A stretch of 64,000 nucleotides of DNA from Haloferula rosea (GCF_016595525.1 NZ_JAENII010000014.1:1-64000), one strand, 5' to 3'. Shown: positions 17,893 to 27,172, counted from the stretch's first letter. Translations and numbers: made by a program. Notes: generated by a model not told the origin, from the sequence alone.

Positions 17893-20148
17893 CTAGTTCT
17901 TCTCCGAGACCAGCCCGACGTGGCGGTTCCGCCGTCCCAGATCCCGGACCTTGCCGTCGCTGATCACCTCGTTCCCCTCGGCTTGCTCACCGAGGACCAC
18001 CGGGATCGCCGTACGGTTCTCCAGCCGGATGTCCGTGGCACGATACCGATCCGGCGCGAATCTCTTGAAGTTCTCCTCATAGGCCTCCGGGACCTTCGGA
18101 AAGTCGGCCGTTAGATAATCGAAGCGCATCGGATAGCCGATGATGACCGGCCGCTGCAGGTCCACGGCTCCCTTGCTGGACAAACGGATGTGGTGCCCCT
18201 GCCCCTTGATCGCCGCCAGCGGATGATCCCCGAGGGCATGGGGCGCAGGCAGCACTTCGAGGTCGATCTTTTGGGACGAGTGCGAGTCCATGTGCACGTA
18301 GAGCAAGGGCCCGTAAGCCGCGTTCCCCTTGCAGCGGATGATCTCCCCGCGACTCGGAATCGAGAACCCCTGGATCACGCAGTCACGCACTTCGCTGTCG
18401 GTGATCGTCGCGCTCTTCGCCATGTACAGTTTGATGCCGCCGCGGCACTTGGTGACCTTGCAATTCTCCACCGTCATCTTTCCCGTCCCCGCGTAGGCCC
18501 GGATCCCGTCCTCCGTTAGATTGATCATGTGATCGCCGCAAACCGGCAGACCCTTCACGTTTTCCGGCCATTGGATCCGGTGGCCGAAGCGCTTCGCCAG
18601 ATCGCCATCGTCATTCTCCTCGAGGAAATCATTGCTTGGCCGCACCTCCCCCTCGACCTCCGTATTGCGGACGATAATCTCGTCCCCGCCCTGCACGAAG
18701 ATGGCATGGCCGAATGCCTCCATCTTCACATAACAACCATCGAGGATGACCCGGTCACCTGTGATCAGGATGCCGCAGTGCTTGCGCAGCGGCACCGCCG
18801 GATCGTCGCCGATGCCATACATGTTCCCGTAGCCGTAGGGATAGGATCCCCTGACCGTGAAACGACAGTCCTCCACCCGGATGTCATCACCACGAAGACG
18901 CATCTCCGTCACCCCACGAGAAGGATAGTTGTCCGGGTTCTGGTTGTAGCTGCCGAAGTCGATCACCGGGTCCAGCGGCTCGGCATAGGTATTCTCAAAG
19001 GTCGCACCGACGAAGCTCACCTTGTCCCCCCTGATCTCGATCGTTCCCAACCCTCCCCGGCTCCGCCGGCGGTTCACATCGCGCCCCTGGAAGACCCGCA
19101 GCGGTGTGATCAGCGTAACGCCGGACAGATCGAAGTGGTTGTTCGATCCCGTGAACTCGAGTCCCACCCGTCCATTGATCAGATCCTCGAGGACATAAGT
19201 CCCCGGCTTCATCACCACATGCTGGTTGCTCTTCGAACCTGCCGCGCGGAGCTCCTCGATCGAGTCCACCTCCACCTTGGTCCGGGCCGGCTTGAGTTCA
19301 TGCACGCGGAAGTTCGAGTAAAGGTGGTGGGTCCGAACCATTCGGAAGCCGAAGAACCCTTCCCGATAGGAAGGAAAAGCTTCCTCCCCATAGACCGCCG
19401 GCTTGCTCACCTTCGCGCCCTTGCCGTCGCGCGACTCGACCTGCACCTCATCGCCCGGAGCCACCTCGTAGATCAGCTTTCCGTCCACGATGTACTGGAT
19501 CACCTCATCATAAGCCACGAGCTGCACCTTCATCACCTTGTCCGGGGCGATCATGAACTCCTCCTGACCGTCCCGCCCGGTCAAGGCCAGGTGGTCCGCC
19601 GGCTTGCCATCCACCTGCCGAGGATAGCGGCGGAAACGCGTCGTCGTGTTCCGCCCGCCACCGGTGCTGGCGTAGTAGCCATGCATCTTGTCGTAAGACC
19701 CGAATCCACCGTCATACCGCTCCGCATCAAACAACCCGCGCCCAGCATCCGCAGGATCCGTCGCCATCCAGAATTGATTTAGATCACTCGGCGCCAGATC
19801 ACGCGACTCCGAGGCTGGCGCGGGACAAACCACCTCATACGTGATCGCCGTGCGCGTCTTGAGCTTCTTCTTGAACCACACCGTGCATCCCACCCCGGGC
19901 ACGAAGCAATCCAGCTTCCCCTCACGGGCTTCGACCTTCGCCTTCCCGGCGTCTTCCTTGTCCTCCAGCTGCACCACCCAATCGTCCAGGTCCTTGAAGT
20001 CATCCGACTCCAGCAACCCGCCGACTTCAAACAACCCGACACCGCGCCCGAGCACCACAGGACCTTCGTCCCCGCCCGCAGCCCGCACCTCTGACCCGAG
20101 TGCCACCAAGGCAGCCACCGCCACCGTTTTGAGGATGTTCTTCATCAT
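17893..20148 (-). CDS. Large secreted beta-helix protein with N-terminal DUF6250-like domain
   Basis: 751 residues with a signal peptide (MMKNILKTVAVAALVALG). Residues about 30-280 form a jelly-roll-like domain with FWMATDP, YDKMHGYYASTGGG and RNTTTRFRRYPRQ, which I associate with DUF6250, often fused to beta-helices. The rest is a right-handed beta-helix (GRVGLEFTGSNNHFDLSGV, GSYPYGYGNMYGIGDD, CGILITGDRVILDGCYVKME, EDGIRAYAGTGKMTVENCKV). The helix is clearly homologous to the protein at 48298-49641, segment by segment. Likely a polysaccharide lyase or hydrolase-type protein acting outside the cell; catalytic residues not assigned. Tail to tail with the EEP gene, 26 bp apart. Confidence 0.85.
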   Translation of the reverse strand: MMKNILKTVAVAALVALGSEVRAAGGDEGPVVLGRGVGLFEVGGLLESDDFKDLDDWVVQLEDKEDAGKAKVEAREGKLDCFVPGVGCTVWFKKKLKTRTAITYEVVCPAPASESRDLAPSDLNQFWMATDPADAGRGLFDAERYDGGFGSYDKMHGYYASTGGGRNTTTRFRRYPRQVDGKPADHLALTGRDGQEEFMIAPDKVMKVQLVAYDEVIQYIVDGKLIYEVAPGDEVQVESRDGKGAKVSKPAVYGEEAFPSYREGFFGFRMVRTHHLYSNFRVHELKPARTKVEVDSIEELRAAGSKSNQHVVMKPGTYVLEDLINGRVGLEFTGSNNHFDLSGVTLITPLRVFQGRDVNRRRSRGGLGTIEIRGDKVSFVGATFENTYAEPLDPVIDFGSYNQNPDNYPSRGVTEMRLRGDDIRVEDCRFTVRGSYPYGYGNMYGIGDDPAVPLRKHCGILITGDRVILDGCYVKMEAFGHAIFVQGGDEIIVRNTEVEGEVRPSNDFLEENDDGDLAKRFGHRIQWPENVKGLPVCGDHMINLTEDGIRAYAGTGKMTVENCKVTKCRGGIKLYMAKSATITDSEVRDCVIQGFSIPSRGEIIRCKGNAAYGPLLYVHMDSHSSQKIDLEVLPAPHALGDHPLAAIKGQGHHIRLSSKGAVDLQRPVIIGYPMRFDYLTADFPKVPEAYEENFKRFAPDRYRATDIRLENRTAIPVVLGEQAEGNEVISDGKVRDLGRRNRHVGLVSEKN

Positions 20149-20380
20149 GACTTGCTGCTTTGCTTCGAAAAATCCGTCGCCCCCGAGACCAGCCGATCGA
20201 GAGCGGTGAACCCAAAAAGGTGATCCCACCCTCTACGCTTCCGGTCCTTCGGTCTTGCGATCATCGCGGTCAACCTGTTGACCTTCCCACGCGGACCGGG
20301 CTGCTAGACCGCCAGACCCATCCAACCCGGCTTTCCCGCCACTCAAAGTCTCCCCCACCACACCCCGCCGATCCCGAAAG

Positions 20381-21094
20381 ATGAGTCCATCCGAATCCCG
20401 TCCACGCCGCCGCAAGCCCGGCTCAACCGCTTCAGCTTCGAAGCCCCAAGCCTCCGGCAACGCGAAGAAAACGGGAGATTCCACGCCCGCCCGACCCACC
20501 GCACCGACCAAGGCGGAGACCGCGCTGCTCCCCCCCTTCCCCGGGCTCACTCTCGACGACATCCACGTCCCGCACACCCACGCCGAGTGCCGGACCGCCG
20601 TCGATGAAATCCTCGCTGCCGGTGTGGCCGGCTTCGACACCGAAGCCCGACCAACCTTCCGCGTGGGCCAGAAAAGCGATGGGCCCCACCTCATGCAATT
20701 CGCACTCACCGACCGCGCCTACCTTTTCCAGCTCCATCGCAAGGAATGCGAGGAAGCCTGCGCCAAACTCATCAGCTCCAAGAAACTCCTCAAGGTCGGC
20801 TTCGGATTGAAGAACGACCACGGTCAGATCCGCAGCCGCTTCGGCATCGCGCTCAACCACGTCCTCGATCTCGACCAGACCTTCCGCAAGCTCGGCTACC
20901 GTGGCCAGATCGGCGTGCGTGGTGCCATGGGCGCCCTGCTGAAACTGGGATTCAAGAAATCCAAGTCCACCACCACCAGCAACTGGTCCCGGCGCGAGCT
21001 GACCCGCGCCCAACTCCTCTACGCCGCCAACGACGCCTACGCCGCCCTGAAAATCATGGAGCACCTCGACCACGAAGGCCTGCTCAAAAAGTGA
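20381..21094 (+). CDS. 3'-5' exonuclease, RNase D-like (DEDDy)
   Basis: 237 residues. The first 50 or so are low-complexity (Pro/Ser/Lys-rich, probably disordered). The catalytic domain carries Exo I AGFDTEARPTF (Asp86, Glu88), Exo II VGFGLKNDHGQI and Exo III LLYAANDAYAALKIM with the Tyr and Asp of the DEDDy class. A lysine-rich GFKKSKSTTTSNW precedes the W-S-R-R-E-L-T motif seen in RNase D and WRN-type exonucleases. No HRDC domain follows, so it is a minimal exonuclease like those in many Verrucomicrobia. Role in RNA or DNA end trimming is inferred. Confidence 0.9.
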   Translation: MSPSESRPRRRKPGSTASASKPQASGNAKKTGDSTPARPTAPTKAETALLPPFPGLTLDDIHVPHTHAECRTAVDEILAAGVAGFDTEARPTFRVGQKSDGPHLMQFALTDRAYLFQLHRKECEEACAKLISSKKLLKVGFGLKNDHGQIRSRFGIALNHVLDLDQTFRKLGYRGQIGVRGAMGALLKLGFKKSKSTTTSNWSRRELTRAQLLYAANDAYAALKIMEHLDHEGLLKK

Positions 21095-21134
21095 CCCCCT
21101 CAGGGGCACCCCGTGGCTGGAGCGCCCCCCGTGG

Positions 21135-21179
21135 CTGGAGCGTCCCGCTCCAGTCCGTTTTCGGAGCGTCCCGCTCCGA
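21135..21179. repeat. Two intergenic TCC-loop hairpins in tandem
   Basis: CTGGAGCG-TCC-CGCTCCAG (21135-21153) and TCGGAGCG-TCC-CGCTCCGA (21161-21179), both with perfect 8-bp stems. The first recurs in reverse orientation at 50662-50680. Members of a dispersed hairpin family in this window. Confidence 0.85.
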
Positions 21180-21270
21180 TTCTTCCCCACCTCATTCCCC
21201 CACCACCTTTTCCAGTCGTAAAATCCCCCTCCATCCGGCACACTTCCCCATTCCACTCTCCCCTCCCATC

Positions 21271-22506
21271 ATGCCGATCCACCGGAAACTCACGACGCTT
21301 GCCCTGCTCCTCGGCTTCACCCTCCTCACCCGTGCCACCCCCGAGCGCGGCACCTGGTTCTGGGGAAACACCACCGTTCCCACCGGCAGTAGCCCCCATG
21401 GCTCCAGCGTCGTCGTGGGCGACAGCGCCAAGGAAGATGCCGAGATCGCCTTCATGACCGCATGGGGCGTCACCCGCGTTTATGGCAGCTACGGCACCGG
21501 ACCCGGCATCAACGCCGAGCGCGCCAAATACCGCGAGTGGAATGCCAAGCTCCACGCCGCAGGCATCGAGTCCCAGCTCCTCCTCAGCGAGTTCGACCCC
21601 GGTGACCCGAGCACCGAACTCACCAACCCCGTCTCCCTCCTCAACAAGATCCAGGCACGACTGATCGACTTCAACGACGTCGCCACCCTGCCCGAAGAAA
21701 AATTCGACGCCCTCCACCTCGACGTCGAACCGCAGACCCTGAATGCCTGGAAGGACTCCGGCGGCGGCACCCCCGCCATCCGGCGCGCCTTCCTCGACGA
21801 TCTCCTCCAGCTCTACCTCGACGTCCGCGCCCTGCTCGATGGCGCCGGCTACGCGTCCCTCCCCATCTACGCCGACATCCCGTGGAACTGGGGGAAATTC
21901 CCCTCCACCACCGCCGGATGGGTCGACGAACCCGACCGCAACGCCTGGTATGCCTCCGTGAATGCCGTGCTGGATGGCGTCAGCCTCATGACCTTCACCA
22001 CCTCCAAGGATACCTTTGCCGAAATCGATGACGCCACCGAGTTCGAGAGAGAGACCGCCTTCGTCGGCAAATGCCGCGTCGCCATCCAGGCCCATGTCGG
22101 TCCCGGCGAGATCTGGCCGAACTGGCCCACCTTCATGAATATCCTCAGTGAACTTGAGGACCCCGTCGACGGCTACGACACCACCGGCGCCACCGACATC
22201 GAGAACTATGCCTTCTGGCGCTACTCCCATACCACCTTCGGCCCCATCCTCACCACCTCCGGGCTTACCTTCACCGCCGACCCCGCGGTTGCCGATGGCG
22301 GCATCATCAGCTTCCCCGCCACCCCCGGATACCTTTACACCATCCGCCACAGCAGCACCCTCACCGACCCCTGGCTCCCCATCGCCACCCGCCGCACCAG
22401 CACCGATGCCGAACGCGAGCTCATCGAATTCCCCGTCGAAATGACCCCACCCCGCGGATTCTATCAAGTCAGCGAAGATCCCGACCCAGCACCCGCCCCC
22501 GAGTAG
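21271..22506 (+). CDS. Secreted hypothetical protein, possible TIM-barrel hydrolase
   Basis: 411 residues with a signal peptide (LALLLGFTLLTRAT). The body looks like a TIM barrel: WGVTRVYGSYG, AAGIESQLLLSEFDPGD, ALHLDVEPQTLNAWK, LPIYADIPWNWG, VSLMTFTTSKDTF and AIQAHVGPGEIW appear as successive strand-loop units, with acidic residues at strand ends (HLDVEP, EIDDATEFE) that could be catalytic. It ends with a short beta domain (YLYTIRHSSTLTDPWLPIAT), a tail common in secreted verrucomicrobial proteins. I cannot place it in a named glycoside hydrolase family. Start at 21271 precedes the signal peptide; upstream frame is unrelated. Confidence 0.75.
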   Translation: MPIHRKLTTLALLLGFTLLTRATPERGTWFWGNTTVPTGSSPHGSSVVVGDSAKEDAEIAFMTAWGVTRVYGSYGTGPGINAERAKYREWNAKLHAAGIESQLLLSEFDPGDPSTELTNPVSLLNKIQARLIDFNDVATLPEEKFDALHLDVEPQTLNAWKDSGGGTPAIRRAFLDDLLQLYLDVRALLDGAGYASLPIYADIPWNWGKFPSTTAGWVDEPDRNAWYASVNAVLDGVSLMTFTTSKDTFAEIDDATEFERETAFVGKCRVAIQAHVGPGEIWPNWPTFMNILSELEDPVDGYDTTGATDIENYAFWRYSHTTFGPILTTSGLTFTADPAVADGGIISFPATPGYLYTIRHSSTLTDPWLPIATRRTSTDAERELIEFPVEMTPPRGFYQVSEDPDPAPAPE

Positions 22507-22576
22507 CCCCGCCTGAAGGACCACCACCCGCGCAACGCTCAAGTCTCCCCTCCCCCGACTTCAACCCTCCGGGTTC

Positions 22577-23269
22577 TCAATCTCCCGGCTCGACCGTTGC
22601 CACATAAATCCGGTGCCATGCTTCCTCGGCATCCTCGTGGTGTTTCGCCAGATGCTCCGTCACCGAGAACCCGGCACGTTTCAGCACCATTTCCAGCTTC
22701 GGCGATGGCTCGGCGACCCAGTAGGCCAGACGCCCCCCCGGATTGAGTGACTTGCGCAGCATCGCCAGGAACTCCGGCGTGTAGAGCTTCACATTGCCCA
22801 TCGTGATCACCTCATCCGGCGTGTCATCGATATCGATCAGGATCACATCATAGGTGTCCCCTTCGCCGAGACAGTCGTGGAGATCCGACAAGACCACAAC
22901 CGTGCGCGGATCCTCGAGCAAAGGGCCATTGTGATCCACCAGATAGGTCTGGTTCCACTCGATCACCTGACTCATCAACTCCGCCACTTCCACCGTGGCC
23001 GGCGAGCCGATCAGTTCCAGCACCCGCTTCAGTGTGAAGCCCATCCCCAGTCCGCCGATCAGCACCCGCGGATGCTCCGGCCGCGTTGGCGCCCCTTCGA
23101 CGATATCCACGCAACCCAACTCCGCCAGCAGCTGCTCGGAATGCGTCAGGTTCGTGCTCATCAACTCCAGGCCATCATACTCCAGGACGAAGTCGTTGCC
23201 GTCCAAATGCAACGACAGAATCGTCCCGTCCGGCAGGGTCGCCTTGTCCACTTCGATGTAAGAGCTCAC
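22577..23269 (-). CDS. Spermidine-synthase-like methyltransferase-fold protein
   Basis: 230 residues from a GTG start at 23269 (the longer frame to 23461 lacks homology and crosses a hairpin repeat). Rossmann motif VLIGGLGMGFTLKRVLEL, then ATVEVAELMSQVIEWN, DPRTVVVLSDLHDCL and YDVILIDIDDTPDEV match the spermidine synthase-like superfamily. The family's polyamine-specific residues are not obvious, and annotated relatives are often generic SAM-dependent methyltransferases. Cytosolic. Convergent with the secreted gene before it. Confidence 0.82.
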   Translation of the reverse strand: MSSYIEVDKATLPDGTILSLHLDGNDFVLEYDGLELMSTNLTHSEQLLAELGCVDIVEGAPTRPEHPRVLIGGLGMGFTLKRVLELIGSPATVEVAELMSQVIEWNQTYLVDHNGPLLEDPRTVVVLSDLHDCLGEGDTYDVILIDIDDTPDEVITMGNVKLYTPEFLAMLRKSLNPGGRLAYWVAEPSPKLEMVLKRAGFSVTEHLAKHHEDAEEAWHRIYVATVEPGD

Positions 23270-23415
23270 GGCCCCAAGTATCTCCGAGTCCCTCCCCCGG
23301 CAAGAGCATTGGCAGGGAACCCGACACTCAAGCGTCTCAGACCCACCACGCCACTCCACCCAAGGGGTTAGGGCCTGAGGGGCTGAGGGGCCAAGCGATG
23401 CCAGCCTCGGACGGA

Positions 23416-23510
23416 GCGCGCGACTCCAGTCGCGCATCGCGCCCATCACACAACTCCCCACTTTTCACTCGGCACTCCCGCGCAGCGGGCCACCACTCCC
23501 GCGCAGCGGG
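23416..23510. repeat. Cluster of three short intergenic hairpins
   Basis: GCGCGACT-CC-AGTCGCGC (23418-23435) is preceded by GGAGC. It is followed by two copies of CCCGC-GCA-GCGGG (23477-23489 and 23498-23510), each preceded by ACT. They fill most of the 265-bp gap between the methyltransferase-like and serine hydrolase genes. No gene is seen in the gap. Confidence 0.8.
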
Positions 23511-23534
23511 CTCACAGGCGGGCCCACAGGCTGC

Positions 23535-24434
23535 TCAAAGCGAATAGCGCTTCTTCATCGACAAGTAGGTCAGGTTCGACACCTCACGGATCACATTCGC
23601 GCGACTCGAGATCCACGGACCATAAGCCCGGTTCCGGCTCCCGCTCTCGATGATGCCGATGAGCATGTAGGGGTAAGACCTTCCGTCGCTTCCCCGCGCC
23701 ACCAGAATGCCCATGTCGCCACAGCACATCGCCGTGCTCCCCGTCTTGTTGTAAACCATGGTCCCCTTCGGAACCCGTTTCGCCTTGGTGTAGAGGCGAT
23801 CAATTCCCGGCAAGCCCATCAGACGAAGCATCTCGGTGGACTCGGGCAGTCGCTTGTTCCAGAGGGCATCCAGGAAGCGGGCATAGTCGCCCGCCGACCC
23901 GCGGTTGCGGTAGGTCCGACCACCCGCCGGGATGTACTCGACCAGCGAGAGCTGATGACAAAGCGACGGGTAATGCCGCTTCAGCAGCGCCTGAGTCGCC
24001 GCCGGCCCGCCGGTCTGTTTCATGACCCAGTTCGTCGAGGCGTTGTTGCTCTTCTGGATCATCAACTCCATGTGCCGCCGACTCGTCGGCCCATACAGAA
24101 GCTTGCCCGCCCGGACCTGATGAAAGAACGCCAGCGCCAGGTAGGGTTTCACCATGCTCGCCGCCTGCAGCGACGTGTTCTCGTTGATCCCGACCAGTTT
24201 CTCCCGCGCCGTGAAATCATAGACCAACCACGCCGTCCGTTCATCACTGCGAATCACCCGCTTGGCACGCAAGGACTTCACATACCCGTTGATCTCCGCC
24301 TCCAGATCACTGCCCCTGGCCGCAGGACCCGACGCCCCGGCAAAGAAACTCAGCACGAGAACCATGACCGGCAACGAGCGGCCGAAACGGAAGAAACGGG
24401 TGGATCGAAAGGGCAAATTCATGAACGATACCAT
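23535..24434 (-). CDS. Secreted class A beta-lactamase-fold serine hydrolase
   Basis: 299 residues with an N-terminal signal or anchor. It has the three motifs of penicillin-recognising enzymes: Ser93-M-V-Lys96, Ser129-Asn-Asn131 and Lys230-Thr-Gly, in class A order and spacing. The Glu166-type omega-loop motif of true class A beta-lactamases is not evident, so a D,D-peptidase or general esterase activity is as likely as antibiotic hydrolysis. Start uncertain between 24434 and 24422. Adjacent genes give no resistance context. Confidence 0.83.
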   Translation of the reverse strand: MVSFMNLPFRSTRFFRFGRSLPVMVLVLSFFAGASGPAARGSDLEAEINGYVKSLRAKRVIRSDERTAWLVYDFTAREKLVGINENTSLQAASMVKPYLALAFFHQVRAGKLLYGPTSRRHMELMIQKSNNASTNWVMKQTGGPAATQALLKRHYPSLCHQLSLVEYIPAGGRTYRNRGSAGDYARFLDALWNKRLPESTEMLRLMGLPGIDRLYTKAKRVPKGTMVYNKTGSTAMCCGDMGILVARGSDGRSYPYMLIGIIESGSRNRAYGPWISSRANVIREVSNLTYLSMKKRYSL

Positions 24435-24551
24435 GGCGACGCCCGGACTCCATACAGGAAATCGATCATTTTGGAGATGCAAAATATTCTCCAGTGCTCG
24501 CGGGTTCATTTCGACTCGACGAATCCCACCCATCAGGAAAATTACAGCGCG

Positions 24552-26330
24552 ATGAGACTCCCCCACCTCTTGGCCTTCACTGCCCTCGGATTGATTCCGC
24601 TCCACGCCGAAGTGCGCCTCCTGACCGGAGACGCCAACAACCAGACCCATGAAAGTTCGGCCGACATTGTCGACCTCTCCTCAGACGGCGATTGGGTCGC
24701 TATCGTCACCGGTCCTCCGGTGACCGGGTCCACACCTGGCATCACCCAAGGCGGCCTCCATCTCCGGCAGATCTCCGCCGACACGCTCGAGTATGTCTCG
24801 GGAAACAGCGGCACCTATGTCGGCGTCGGCGATGCCGCAGTCAGCGACGACGGCCGTTTCGTCGCCTGGCGCTCCACCACGAACGCCGTGAGTGGCTCCA
24901 GCAACCACGCCAAGCATGTCTATTGGCGGGACCGCCAGACCGGCACCACCCGCCTGATCACCGGATTGGCTGAGGAACCCTGCAATGAACCCAAAATTTC
25001 CGCGGATGGCCGCTACGTCACCTTTAGTAGCGCCTCGCGAAACCTCCTCCCCTCCGACCCCGGGCTGCCGAGCACGAACGGCCGATCCGCCGTCTATCGC
25101 TACGACAGCCAAACTGAATCACTCGAAATCGTCTCCCTCGCCTCGGATGGATCGCCACTGACCGGAATCGGAGGAACCACCGGTGCCTCCACCGTAGCCG
25201 CCTACGACTTGAGCGCCGATGGACGCTTCGTGGTCTTCACCACCGATTCGGTGAACGCCCACCCGGACCGCAGCGCCAACATGACGGCCGGGTTCCTTGC
25301 CGTCTGTCGCCGCGAGATCTCGACGGGCACCGTGGTCATGGTGAACCGCAATGCCGCCGGCAATGTCGTCGACGGCAACTTCGTCGGCCCCAGGATCAGC
25401 GACGATGGCTCACGCGTTGGATTTGCCGGCAGCTTCGTGGCCATTTTCAAGCCTGCCAACCCGATGATCACCGGAATACCCGCCAACTTTGGCAATGATG
25501 CCTTCGTCAAGGACCTCGACACCGGTGAGGTCTGGCTCGCCTCCGCCACCACCGACGGGACTGCGCACGCCGGATTCTTCGGCCCCCGTTTCAGCATCAG
25601 CTCGAATGGCAGCACCTTCGCCTTCGCTTCCAGTTCGCCCAAACTCGATCCTCTCGCACCGGATACCGACGGTGCCAAATTCGACGTCTTCCGCGTCGAT
25701 CTGGGTTCGGCCGGAAGCACTACGACGACGCTGATTTCCAGCTCTCCGACAAACAGTGGCAATGTCGACTACATCAGCGGTCCGTTTCTCGCAGGAACCG
25801 GCGACTACCTCGCTTTCAACACCTATCAAGTCGAAGAGATGACCGGCCAGACATCCACCTTCAGTCAAGGGGTGGGCGTCGGCTCCTTCCCTCCGCCTGC
25901 TGGAGGCCTCAGTTACGCATCATGGGCCGCCGTGCTCCCTGCCGCCGACCAGGACTTCACCGACAATCCCGCCATGGACGGTGTCGACAACCTGACCAAG
26001 TTCATGATGGGCATGGATCCCACCGTCCCGGATCGCAGCCAGCTTCCCGCCTCAGGACTCAGTCCGGGCAGCGCACTCGGGCTCGTAGGAGACACGAATG
26101 ACTACCTGACACTCCAAGTCCGAATCCGCCGCGATCTACCGCCCGGTTTCACCTGGACCGTTCGGGCCGCGAACACGCTCGCCGGTCTTGCCGCCGGGGC
26201 CGGCAATGCGATTCAAGTCGGCACTCCAACCGCTGATGGTGATTTCGACCTCTATCTCTTCCGCTTCCCCACCCCCACCTCAGCCGTCCCGGGCACAGGC
26301 TTCATGGACGTGCTGCTGACCGGCTCCTGA
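24552..26330 (+). CDS. Secreted TolB/WD40-like beta-propeller protein
   Basis: 592 residues with a signal peptide (MRLPHLLAFTALGLIPLHA). Repeated blades carry the D-x-x-x-D-G-R-x-V-x-F/W motif (VDLSSDGDWVAIVT, AVSDDGRFVAWRST, ISADGRYVTFSSAS, LSADGRFVVFTTDS, ISDDGSRVGFAG, ISSNGSTFAFAS), about six blades as in TolB/PD40 propellers. A C-terminal domain of about 150 residues begins near NPAMDGVDNLTKFMMGMDPT and resembles a dockerin-like tail. Its last 18 codons plus stop are duplicated 800 bp downstream (27076-27137), flanking a small inserted module. Function unknown; probably extracellular. Confidence 0.82.
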   Translation: MRLPHLLAFTALGLIPLHAEVRLLTGDANNQTHESSADIVDLSSDGDWVAIVTGPPVTGSTPGITQGGLHLRQISADTLEYVSGNSGTYVGVGDAAVSDDGRFVAWRSTTNAVSGSSNHAKHVYWRDRQTGTTRLITGLAEEPCNEPKISADGRYVTFSSASRNLLPSDPGLPSTNGRSAVYRYDSQTESLEIVSLASDGSPLTGIGGTTGASTVAAYDLSADGRFVVFTTDSVNAHPDRSANMTAGFLAVCRREISTGTVVMVNRNAAGNVVDGNFVGPRISDDGSRVGFAGSFVAIFKPANPMITGIPANFGNDAFVKDLDTGEVWLASATTDGTAHAGFFGPRFSISSNGSTFAFASSSPKLDPLAPDTDGAKFDVFRVDLGSAGSTTTTLISSSPTNSGNVDYISGPFLAGTGDYLAFNTYQVEEMTGQTSTFSQGVGVGSFPPPAGGLSYASWAAVLPAADQDFTDNPAMDGVDNLTKFMMGMDPTVPDRSQLPASGLSPGSALGLVGDTNDYLTLQVRIRRDLPPGFTWTVRAANTLAGLAAGAGNAIQVGTPTADGDFDLYLFRFPTPTSAVPGTGFMDVLLTGS

Positions 26331-26339
26331 ACAAAGCCC
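26278..26339 (+). repeat. 62-bp direct repeat, left copy (3' end of propeller gene)
   Basis: Covers the last codons, stop TGA and 9 bp after it. It matches 27076-27137 at 58 of 62 positions with no gap. The segment between the copies (736 bp) carries a two-gene nucleotidyltransferase module. Confidence 0.95.
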
Positions 26340-26418
26340 GCACCATTCATCACCGATCTCGCCATCAAGCCTCGATGCCGCATTGCCGAATGGGTCGATT
26401 TGCTCTACTTTCGCTGCC

Positions 26419-26652
26419 GTGGACGGTGTTGCACCAGAGAAAGATCGCTCGCACTGGGCCCAGGCCAAGTTGAGTTCTTTCGACGAAGTAAGAGCGTATC
26501 GGATCCAGCAATGGCAACAAGCCGGTTGCTCGGCACGACTGGCTGGCACGTGGGAGTTGGTCACCGACTACTGGATCAAGAAACAAGGTAAGCATCCTGA
26601 TGAACTCCGACTTCAAAGATCTGTTACGCATCTTCGCCGAAGAGGGGGTTGA
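26419..26652 (+). CDS. Small hypothetical protein upstream of a nucleotidyltransferase
   Basis: About 77 residues if begun at the GTG 26419 (an ATG at 26383 lies upstream). Helical and Trp/Gln-rich (DRSHWAQAKL, EVRAYRIQQWQQAGCSA, WELVTDYWIKK). It overlaps the nucleotidyltransferase gene by 53 bp, an arrangement often seen for small partners encoded before minimal nucleotidyltransferases. I do not recognise a named family; an antitoxin-like or accessory role is inferred from context only. Existence as a real gene is moderately supported by codon-level protein-like composition. Confidence 0.5.
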   Translation: MDGVAPEKDRSHWAQAKLSSFDEVRAYRIQQWQQAGCSARLAGTWELVTDYWIKKQGKHPDELRLQRSVTHLRRRGG

Positions 26653-27049
26653 GTATCTCACCGTGGGTGCTTACGCCGTCATTCACTACACCCAGCCACG
26701 CTACACCAAGGACATCGATCTTTGGATCAAGCCGTCGGTCGAGAATGCGGAACGAGTCGCGAGAGCCTTTCATCGCTTCGGCCTTCCACTGGTCGAGGTC
26801 ACTCAGCAGGACTTCGAGCAAGAGGGACTCCAGTATGCGATCGGCATGCCGCCGTGCCAGATCGACTTTCTCACATCGCTACCGGGGGCGCCCTCTTTTG
26901 ACGAAGCTTGGTGCCGACGCAGCAGTGCCGAGGAAGACAACATCCCGATCCACTTTCTCGGCAAATCCGATCTCGTTTCCGCGAAGAAGACCGCAGCTCG
27001 CCCGCAGGACCTCGCTGACTTGGATGAACTCGAACGAGCCGGGGGATAG
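26600..27049 (+). CDS. Minimal nucleotidyltransferase (MNT/DUF6036-like)
   Basis: 149 residues. The core motif is VEYLTVGAYAVIHYTQPRYT then KDIDLWIKPS. The G(A/G)-x(n)-R-x-T-x-D-x-D pattern of polymerase-beta-type minimal nucleotidyltransferases is present (YTKDIDLW), with a third acidic strand at CQIDFLTSL. Related proteins act in type VII-like MNT/HEPN toxin-antitoxin systems or as stand-alone AMPylators; no HEPN partner is next to it. It is part of the short module bracketed by the 62-bp repeat. Confidence 0.8.
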   Translation: MNSDFKDLLRIFAEEGVEYLTVGAYAVIHYTQPRYTKDIDLWIKPSVENAERVARAFHRFGLPLVEVTQQDFEQEGLQYAIGMPPCQIDFLTSLPGAPSFDEAWCRRSSAEEDNIPIHFLGKSDLVSAKKTAARPQDLADLDELERAGG

Positions 27050-27075
27050 AACTGCAGTCACCCGAAGCCTTGCAA

Positions 27076-27137
27076 CCTCAGCCGCCCCGGGAACAGGCTT
27101 TATGGACGTGCTGCTGACCGGCTCCTGAACGAAGCCC
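27076..27137 (+). repeat. 62-bp direct repeat, right copy (orphan propeller-gene tail)
   Basis: Same 62 bp as 26278-26339 with four substitutions, including the stop codon, but not attached to any propeller gene body. It ends 35 bp before the fic promoter. Confidence 0.95.
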
Positions 27138-27172
27138 ATCAGACCTCTGACCTTCTCAGGTCCTCTGCCAAG

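Noticed and set aside
23270-23461. N-terminal extension of the spermidine-synthase-like protein
   Set aside because: Contains a hairpin repeat, is Cys/Pro/Arg-rich and lacks family similarity; the GTG at 23269 gives the expected N-terminus.
26649-27128. Frame ending in the same tail as the propeller protein, suggesting a second propeller fragment gene
   Set aside because: Its body is the out-of-frame reading of the nucleotidyltransferase gene; only the last 15 or so codons come from the 62-bp duplication.
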